Below are positions 1 to 4,195 of a stretch of 6,420 bases of DNA, one piece after another. The number at the start of each line of letters is the position of its first letter. The first letter of the stretch is position 1. The position numbers and the translations under genes were made by a program. A model generated the notes under the pieces. That model was not told the DNA's origin and did no database searches. It saw nothing but the letters and a program-made list of their open reading frames with translations. This DNA comes from Candidatus Shapirobacteria bacterium CG10_big_fil_rev_8_21_14_0_10_48_15. Lineage in GTDB: Bacteria > Patescibacteriota > Microgenomatia > PFEM01. Where the stretch lies: NCBI GenBank assembly GCA_002793635.1, contig PFEM01000016.1, forward strand, positions 3,460 to 9,879. The letters run 5' to 3'.

Positions 1-564
1 CTGGCCGCGCATCAAAAAAATGCCTGCTCCCAAAGCCAGCACCGTCGCCAAAAGGTAACCGAAAAGCAGCTGGTCAACCCCCAACCCGAGTCGGACAAAA
101 AGCCAAGAAATAAACAAAATTAAGCCGCTGGCGATCATGTCCACGATCGCCGTTTTGTGCATTTGCAACCGTGCTTGCCAAACCATCGCCAGAAAGTCGC
201 GACCCGATTTAAAAAGCAAAAAAAGGGCCATCCAAATCACCGCTCGGGGCAAGAAGAGCAGCAACCCGATGACCGCCAAGAAACTGAAAACCGCTTTGAA
301 CAAAAAAAATTGGCCCAGAAGCACTGCTTGCCGCGACGGATTTTTGGCTGCTTCCCTCGCCCCAATGGTACTGGTCCCCCAATCGGCCAAACAGCCGAAC
401 AAAATCAACAAGGTAATCACATAGATATAATCGCCAAAGCCGGTTTTGCCCAAATAGCCGACCAGCAAGACGGTCGTCAGCAAAGCAAAAAAAACCGTCA
501 CGACTTTACCCGCAATTTGAACCACTGTATTAAAAGCGATTTTACCGGTCAAAGACCTAGCCAC
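1..564 (-). CDS. Polysaccharide flippase, Wzx/MATE-like family (3' end outside window)
   Basis: Likely moves lipid-linked sugar units across the cytoplasmic membrane for surface polysaccharide or glycoprotein assembly. The first 188 codons read open with no stop, and the gene continues past the left edge. The N-terminal part has the typical layout: a short basic start (VARSLTGKIAFNTVVQIAGK), then about six hydrophobic segments near residues 12-36, 46-64, 83-105, 108-120, 141-160 and 165-185. The stretch YLGKTGFGDYIYVITLL and the acidic-glycine turn ADWGTSTIGAREAAK at about 60-74 are characteristic of polysaccharide biosynthesis/MviN-like exporters. The start is GTG at 564, overlapping the previous stop as GTGGCTAG, with AGGA eight bases upstream. 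Family members usually run 400-500 residues, so less than half is seen. The substrate cannot be told. The family call is fairly sure; a specific gene name is not justified. Confidence 0.85.
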   Translation of the reverse strand, partial: MARSLTGKIAFNTVVQIAGKVVTVFFALLTTVLLVGYLGKTGFGDYIYVITLLILFGCLADWGTSTIGAREAAKNPSRQAVLLGQFFLFKAVFSFLAVIGLLLFLPRAVIWMALFLLFKSGRDFLAMVWQARLQMHKTAIVDMIASGLILFISWLFVRLGLGVDQLLFGYLLATVLALGAGIFLMRGQ

Positions 565-1003
565 TTTTAAATTCCTGGGGATGCTTGAAACTGTAATCCA
601 GCTGAAAACCAATAAACAAGAGGGCCGGCGGTAACCCTAACAAAAAACTGCGCGTTGCCAAACCATAGGCTTGAGTATCAATCAGCAGCCACACTGCCCA
701 AAAAGCGGCGGCCAGCATCGCCAAGTGGCCCAACTGTTTTAGGGGCTTTTGCCAACCGGCTACAAGCAAACTCCAAAAGCCAAAAAAATAAACCGGCAAA
801 ATTGTGGCGTAGAGCAGCGCTGCTTGACCAAAAAGAAAGTAAGCTCCTGCTCCCAGCAAATAGAAAAAACTGATCGGCACACAAGCATGCAAAAGCAGCC
901 AACGCCACCAGCCCCACCTTAAATCTTGGCCATAACGAACCGTGAGAATCAGGAGATTAACCAACAGACCGCCGGCTAAAAATAGTCCCACCGCATCCCT
1001 CAT
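557..1003 (-). CDS. Hypothetical five-helix membrane protein
   Basis: I do not recognise this protein. It is 148 residues, very rich in Leu, Trp, Phe and Ala, with five probable membrane segments near residues 4-23, 36-57, 62-83, 91-109 and 118-134. Short charged loops (RYGQDLRWGWWRW, GWQKPLKQ) separate them, and the soluble tail is LDYSFKHPQEFKSG. It shows no catalytic motif that I can name. It lies between a ligase-family gene and a flippase gene, overlapping the first by 47 nt and the second by 8 nt, so it is almost certainly co-transcribed with them and may act in the same envelope pathway (inference). The ATG at 1003 gives the longest form. A GTG at 991 has a better ribosome-binding site (GAGGG at 997-1001, 5 nt away) and would shorten it by four residues. 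The ORF is believable because the whole frame is hydrophobic and fills the gap between neighbours. Confidence 0.75.
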   Translation of the reverse strand: MRDAVGLFLAGGLLVNLLILTVRYGQDLRWGWWRWLLLHACVPISFFYLLGAGAYFLFGQAALLYATILPVYFFGFWSLLVAGWQKPLKQLGHLAMLAAAFWAVWLLIDTQAYGLATRSFLLGLPPALLFIGFQLDYSFKHPQEFKSG

Positions 1004-2243
1004 ATTTTTTCATTTTACTCGTTTTTGCCTGCCATGCCAAGCCAAAAACGACCGCCAGCAGCAGTTGGTTTTGCTGCAAAGTTAACCAATAATGATCAAA
1101 AAGCCCGGTAAAAAAAATGATCAACAGCGCAGCCAGTATCATGAATGACGGTGAGGTAGCAACACGACGCACGGTCTGTCCCCAAAAAAAGAGCAAAATT
1201 GCCAGACCAGCCAAACCGGTCTCCGCGGCCGTGAGCAAAAAAATATTGTGGACCGGCTGCACCCAATAAGTTGAGGCGGCTACTTGCCAAAAATCAGGCA
1301 GACGAACAATAAAATTACCAAGGCCGACTCCCCAAAAAGGTTTGGCTTTGATCATTTGCCAAGCGGCTTTAACCAAGTCCGCTCTTTGCAGGAAACTGGT
1401 GCTGGCAAAAAAAGCGTAAATGCCCCCTGAGGCGTGCGCAGCATTCCTTAGGGGGCTAGTTCGACGGAGGTGGAATACAAGAAGCAAACCCCCTGCCAGC
1501 CAAGTTGCCCGGGAAAAGGACAAGCCGATCGCCACCACGCCCACGGCCACCACCGGCCAGCGCCAAAACTTAAGCTTGGCCGCCACCAAAATCAAGGCAA
1601 CCAGCAAAAAACCCGCTAAGGAATTGGGATGAGAAAAAGTGGCGTAAGGCCGCAATAACAGTCGCCCCTGCCAGTCAAACTTGGCAATCCCCGGCGTGCT
1701 GATGTCAAAATGACGCTCCCCCAGCCAATAAAGCCAACCGCCTAATGATGACTGGCAAAAAAACTGGCTTATTGCCAACAATGAGGTCAACACTACCGCG
1801 AGGCTTAAAGCGGCCGGCAAAAGGCGGCGGGTAAATTTTTTTTCAGCCACATAAAGCCCCAAGAAAAACAGCTCACTGATTTTAAAAAATTTTAAGAAGG
1901 CGACCGGTTGGCTGGCGGCAAAAAGACAGTTAATAAACAAAAAAATAACGGCAACGCGTAGGGGCGTATTGCAATACGCCCCTACAGACAAGCGTTTTTC
2001 CCAAAACCACAGCAGCAGAAGGAAGATAACCAAGACATCCGTCAGATAAAGCGTCGGGGCGAGGTAGTCAATCCGCAGACCCAATACCTGGCTAAAATCA
2101 AACCAGAAATGTTTGCCTAACTGGGAGGGCAGCAGCAAAATCAGCCACCAAAAAACTATCTTTTGGCAACCCTGATTCCGCTTACTTAAGTTGGACCACC
2201 ACCCCCCGCTGGGGTTCTTCTCCTTGCGATTCGGTTTGGACAT
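957..2243 (-). CDS. O-antigen ligase / polymerase family membrane protein (Wzy_C-like)
   Basis: A 428-residue polytopic membrane protein of the family that joins or polymerises lipid-linked glycans on the outer face of the membrane. It has about ten or more hydrophobic segments, beginning at residues 28-39 and 64-81. Family-like motifs are RPYATFSHPNSLAGF (198-212), LSFSRATWLAG (241-251), FWGVGLGNF (303-311) and QPVHNIFLLTAAETG (329-343); the last carries the His-Asn pair typical of the periplasmic loop of these enzymes. The N-terminal PSQLGKHFW...IDYLAPTLYLTD resembles proteins I associate with Microgenomates. The start ATG at 2243 lies 62 nt inside jag. No other ATG, GTG or TTG occurs before the first membrane helix, so this long overlap is probably real, although no clear ribosome-binding site precedes it. 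Two palindromes are embedded in loops at residues 87-96 and 263-274. Whether it acts as ligase or polymerase cannot be told from sequence. Confidence 0.85.
   Translation of the reverse strand: MSKPNRKEKNPSGGWWSNLSKRNQGCQKIVFWWLILLLPSQLGKHFWFDFSQVLGLRIDYLAPTLYLTDVLVIFLLLLWFWEKRLSVGAYCNTPLRVAVIFLFINCLFAASQPVAFLKFFKISELFFLGLYVAEKKFTRRLLPAALSLAVVLTSLLAISQFFCQSSLGGWLYWLGERHFDISTPGIAKFDWQGRLLLRPYATFSHPNSLAGFLLVALILVAAKLKFWRWPVVAVGVVAIGLSFSRATWLAGGLLLVFHLRRTSPLRNAAHASGGIYAFFASTSFLQRADLVKAAWQMIKAKPFWGVGLGNFIVRLPDFWQVAASTYWVQPVHNIFLLTAAETGLAGLAILLFFWGQTVRRVATSPSFMILAALLIIFFTGLFDHYWLTLQQNQLLLAVVFGLAWQAKTSKMKKYEGCGGTIFSRRSVG
1422..1456. repeat. Imperfect 35-nt palindrome inside the ligase gene
   Basis: On the coding strand the outer arms are GCCCCCTAAGG and, in return, CCTCAGGGGGC. 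Of 16 opposed positions around the centre, 13 pair, with a seven-pair unbroken outer stem. It encodes residues 263-274 (SPLRNAAHASGG), a loop right after the Arg-Arg that closes a membrane helix. It looks like a decayed palindromic insertion, but could be chance plus GC-rich codons. Confidence 0.5.
1958..1985. repeat. Perfect 28-nt palindrome inside the ligase gene
   Basis: The half-site is GTAGGGGCGTATTG, followed at once by its exact reverse complement, giving 14 matching pairs with no spacer. It adds residues 87-95 (VGAYCNTPL) plus one base, in the short loop between the second and third hydrophobic segments of the ligase-family protein. A perfect 28-nt palindrome is far beyond chance for a window this size. 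The sequence resembles GTAGGGGCG-type palindromes that I recall as dispersed repeats in various bacteria; that link is recollection and was not searched. Confidence 0.8.
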
Positions 2244-2628
2244 CAGGGGCGTCGGCCAAGATCAGGTGAATAATGCGGCGCTCGCGGGCGTTCATTGGCG
2301 GCAGGCTGTAGGGCTTCTGGGAAAACCTGACTCGTTGGGCCGCCGTCAAAGCCATTTTCTCTAAAATTTCTCGGCGCCGCTGCAAATAGCCGTCAACATC
2401 CACGGTCAGCCTCACCCACTCGCCAAGCTGGCGGTAAACCATCAGCGACAAAACCAACTGCAAGCCGGTTAAGGTCTCACCATGAAAGCCGATCAGCAAA
2501 GCCGGGTTTTCCATCTTCACACTGATCAGCCAGCCCTCGTTTTGCTTGGCCACCGTTAAATCAACCGGTATTGCCAAAAGGGAAAAAATCTTTTTGGCTA
2601 ATGTTTCAACTTGATTTTTTTGAGCCAT
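2182..2628 (-). CDS. jag: Jag/KhpB-family RNA-binding protein (KH and R3H domains)
   Basis: A cytoplasmic RNA-binding protein that in other bacteria (Jag, EloR, KhpB, SpoIIIJ-associated) links RNA binding to cell elongation and division. The 148 residues contain a KH domain with the GxxG loop GFHG at 47-50 (ENPALLIGFHGETLTGLQLV). An R3H domain follows at about 85-148, with RERRIIHLIL (Arg117, His121) and the family tail DVQTESQGEEPQRGVVV. The separate N-terminal Jag_N domain of Firmicutes homologues is absent, so this is a minimal form. It sits directly after yidC, its usual partner, and its start overlaps yidC by 31 nt. The ATG at 2628 has a strong ribosome-binding site, GGGGAGG at 2638-2644 with GGAGG nine bases upstream, which supports this start. 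The next gene begins inside its last 62 nt. Confidence 0.95.
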   Translation of the reverse strand: MAQKNQVETLAKKIFSLLAIPVDLTVAKQNEGWLISVKMENPALLIGFHGETLTGLQLVLSLMVYRQLGEWVRLTVDVDGYLQRRREILEKMALTAAQRVRFSQKPYSLPPMNARERRIIHLILADAPDVQTESQGEEPQRGVVVQLK

Positions 2629-3398
2629 GGTTCAAGGCCTCCCCAACCGCTAACAAAATATTGCTGCAGGGCCGTGGAAAAGGAAAAAACAAACCAGTAA
2701 AGCACCAAGGCCGAGGGGAAGCGAAAGCCAATTAAAATTGTCATTAACGGAAAAAGGTAAAGCATTTGTGACTGCATTGCCGTGGCGATATCGTCTTGCT
2801 TTTCTGCTGTTTTTTTGGCTAATTGCTGTGAAGCGCTGACCGCCGGCTGCATCATTTTGGAGGAAACTACCTGCGCCAACGCCGCCAAAATCAAAAACAG
2901 CCCGGGCAGGGCAAAAGTAATCCCCGGCAGTTTAAAAGTGTCCGGCTTGGTTAAATCAAGATACCAAAAGCGGGTGTTAATGACCGCATCGGCCGGTAGT
3001 TTTAAAAATGGGTAAAGGATCTCGTTGAGTTTGCTGATCGTTTCCCCGCTGGTAGTCAGCACTTGATTAAAGGCTTGATACAAGGCGATCAGTATCACGA
3101 TTTGAATAATTTGCGGCAAACAACCCGCGGCCGGGTTGACGCCATGCTTCTTGTAAAGTTCCATTTGGGCTCGAGCCAATTTTTGCTTATCACCGGCGTA
3201 TTTAGCTTTAAGCTTTTCCATCTCCGGAGCAATTTCTTTAATTTTGTTGGCGGCTTTTAACGAAGGGTGCGTCAGCGGCACTAAAAGCAAACGAATAATA
3301 ATGGTCACCGCAATCACGGCCACGCCAAAATTACCGGATAACTGGTTTAAAAAAACCAGCGTGTTAACTAATGGTTGATAGAGTAAAGTTTGCCACAT
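2598..3398 (-). CDS. yidC: Membrane protein insertase YidC/Oxa1 family
   Basis: Inserts and folds proteins in the cytoplasmic membrane, alone or with the Sec translocon. The 266-residue protein is the short YidC/OxaA form without the large periplasmic domain of Gram-negative YidC. The first hydrophobic segment (about 24-40, GVAVIAVTIIIRLLLVPL) carries Arg36, the expected groove arginine. The charged cytoplasmic hairpin at 47-86 leads to HGVNPAAGCLPQIIQI (85-100), a family hallmark. Later segments lie near 98-112, 160-178, 212-226 and 229-248, ending in FPSALVLYWFVFSFSTALQQYF. No lipobox signal peptide is seen. The ATG at 3398 is taken as start, 2 nt after the yidD stop; a TTG at 3404 would add two residues and overlap yidD by 4 nt. 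It is placed between yidD and jag as in many bacteria, and the membrane proteins encoded downstream would be natural substrates (inference). Confidence 0.95.
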   Translation of the reverse strand: MWQTLLYQPLVNTLVFLNQLSGNFGVAVIAVTIIIRLLLVPLTHPSLKAANKIKEIAPEMEKLKAKYAGDKQKLARAQMELYKKHGVNPAAGCLPQIIQIVILIALYQAFNQVLTTSGETISKLNEILYPFLKLPADAVINTRFWYLDLTKPDTFKLPGITFALPGLFLILAALAQVVSSKMMQPAVSASQQLAKKTAEKQDDIATAMQSQMLYLFPLMTILIGFRFPSALVLYWFVFSFSTALQQYFVSGWGGLEPWLKKIKLKH

Positions 3399-3400
3399 CG

Positions 3401-3601
3401 TCAAAGCGGGTCCCAGCCGCCTTCATGCCAAGCATGGCAGCGGCTGATTCTTTTAGCACCCATCCATGCGCCTCGGATTATACCATAGCGCCTGATCGCC
3501 TGATAAGTGTATTCCGAGCAGGAGGGCAAAAAACGGCAAGCCCGACCGGAAGAAAAATAACGCTGGTAAAAACGAATAATTTTTAAAAGAATTTTAGTCA
3601 C
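3401..3601 (-). CDS. yidD: Membrane protein insertion efficiency factor YidD
   Basis: A small 66-residue protein that assists YidC-dependent insertion and is thought to lie at the inner face of the membrane. The amphipathic N-terminus (TKILLKIIRFYQRYFS) is followed by the hallmark CRFLPSCSEYTYQAI at 22-36 and the C-terminal CHAWHEGGWDPL at 55-66, with the three conserved cysteines at 22, 28 and 55. Length and motif order match the family. The start is GTG at 3601, overlapping the rnpA stop by 8 nt (GTGACTAA). No good ribosome-binding site precedes it, so translation is probably coupled to rnpA. The stop is TGA, which argues against a recoded UGA in this organism. yidC follows almost immediately. 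Confidence 0.95.
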   Translation of the reverse strand: MTKILLKIIRFYQRYFSSGRACRFLPSCSEYTYQAIRRYGIIRGAWMGAKRISRCHAWHEGGWDPL

Positions 3602-3947
3602 TTCTAAAGATGGCTGCTTTTTGAAAAATTGCCTCTATCTCTTGGGCCAATTCTTTTTGGCTGGCCGTCACAATATCTTTTTTGGCCAAAAAAACGACGG
3701 TCAAACTTGGTTTGATTTGCGGTAAAAGTGGCTGGACGCTGGCGGCCAGTAAGCGCTTGACTCGGTTGCGGCTGACGGCGCGCCGATCAATTTTTTTAGA
3801 AACCACAAAAGCAAACTGGGCACTCCCTGCCCTCCGATTCGGAGGGCCAAGCAATAAACTAAAACTGCGGCTGGAATAAACTTTGGCCTGCTTTTTAAGC
3901 TGATTAAATTCTCTTTTTAGCGACAGGCGCGCGTTTCTGGGAAGCAT
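3594..3947 (-). CDS. rnpA: Ribonuclease P protein component
   Basis: The protein subunit of RNase P, which helps the catalytic RNA bind precursor tRNA and trim its 5' leader. The protein has 117 residues, normal for the family. The N-terminal LPRNARLSLKREFNQLKKQAK is typical. The central strand QFAFVVSKKIDRRAV (44-58) leads into the signature RNR helix SRNRVKRLL at 59-67, whose basic residues contact the RNA. The loop at 34-43 (GPPNRRAGSA) between the two central strands is longer and more Pro/Arg-rich than usual. It coincides with a perfect palindrome at 3829-3847, so it may be an insertion. The ATG at 3947 overlaps the rpmH stop by one base (TAATG), the common rpmH-rnpA coupling. The RNase P RNA gene is not in this window. 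Confidence 0.96.
   Translation of the reverse strand: MLPRNARLSLKREFNQLKKQAKVYSSRSFSLLLGPPNRRAGSAQFAFVVSKKIDRRAVSRNRVKRLLAASVQPLLPQIKPSLTVVFLAKKDIVTASQKELAQEIEAIFQKAAIFRSD
3829..3847. repeat. Perfect 19-nt palindrome inside rnpA
   Basis: Plus strand GCCCTCCGA, one central T, then TCGGAGGGC: nine exact pairs around one base. It encodes residues 34-40 of RnpA (GPPNRRA), in the variable loop before the conserved FAFVVSKK strand, and it keeps the reading frame. As RNA it could fold into a strong GC-rich hairpin within the rnpA message. Confidence 0.7.
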
Positions 3948-4084
3948 TAGACGGTAAGCTTTTTTCTGCCCTTTTGCCTTCTTCTTTGCAGCACTTGGCG
4001 ACCACCACGCGTCTTGACTCGCTGGCGAAAACCATGGGTTTTGGCGCGCTTGCCTTTTTTGGGTTGATAAGTCTGTTTGGGCAT
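3947..4084 (-). CDS. rpmH: Large ribosomal subunit protein bL34
   Basis: A 45-residue, highly basic protein of the large ribosomal subunit. The sequence starts MPKQTYQPKKGKRAKTHGF and ends GRQVLQRRRQKGRKKLTV; the THGFRQR...GRxVLxRRRxKGRKxL pattern is the L34 signature across nearly the whole length. The frame stays open upstream to 4129, but the ATG at 4084 gives the standard L34 N-terminus, and the extra upstream residues (SSLVFFLNSIYPNV) do not fit. A GTG just before it (4087) would add one residue. It is the first gene of the leftward operon and is divergent from dnaA, the usual origin arrangement. No clear ribosome-binding site precedes it. Confidence 0.97.
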   Translation of the reverse strand: MPKQTYQPKKGKRAKTHGFRQRVKTRGGRQVLQRRRQKGRKKLTV

Positions 4085-4122
4085 CACATTAGGATATATC
4101 GAATTCAGAAAAAAAACAAGGC

Positions 4123-4151
4123 TTGACATAATGTGGAAAACTTCTTAAATT
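4123..4151 (+). promoter_or_regulatory. Possible dnaA promoter
   Basis: TTGACA at 4123-4128 is an exact -35 consensus. Seventeen bases later TAAATT (4146-4151) matches four of six -10 positions. It would give a leader of roughly 38 nt before the dnaA ATG. A DnaA box lies in the spacer between the two elements. The -35 is strong but the -10 is only fair. Confidence 0.45.
4132..4140 (-). promoter_or_regulatory. DnaA box in the dnaA promoter region
   Basis: On the minus strand this reads TTTTCCACA, a full match to the relaxed DnaA-box consensus TTWTNCACA. It lies in the 111-nt rpmH-dnaA spacer, between the candidate -35 and -10 of dnaA, which is where bound DnaA would block transcription of its own gene (inference). 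Confidence 0.55.
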
Positions 4152-4195
4152 AGAATCAATCATTACTTCTGCCCTGTTGATTAATCTCCACAGCT

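Noticed and set aside
137..570. Plus-strand open frames over the flippase region
   Set aside because: They give Gln/Lys/Arg-rich, feature-less products and lie opposite a clear flippase reading frame.
1442..1623. Inverted pair of CTAAGGAAT at about 1442-1450 and 1615-1623
   Set aside because: Nine bases only, and the second copy encodes the conserved HPNSLAG motif; probably coincidence.
3399..3404. TTG start for yidC at 3404
   Set aside because: An ATG two codons later gives the same protein without a rare start; the TTG remains possible as a 4-nt overlap start.
3416..3445. Small inverted repeat near TGCCAAGCATGGCA in yidD
   Set aside because: Only five pairs, and the codons specify the conserved CHAWH motif.
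4085..4129. N-terminal extension of rpmH to an upstream start at 4129
   Set aside because: The added residues SSLVFFLNSIYPNV do not belong to L34, which begins with the MPKQTYQP-type sequence at 4084.
4184..4192. ATCTCCACA just before the dnaA start as a DnaA box
   Set aside because: Only 7 of 9 positions match the relaxed consensus.
4085..4195. Promoter for the leftward rpmH operon
   Set aside because: TTGTTT and TATCCT-like hexamers can be found on the minus strand, but the matches are too weak to call.
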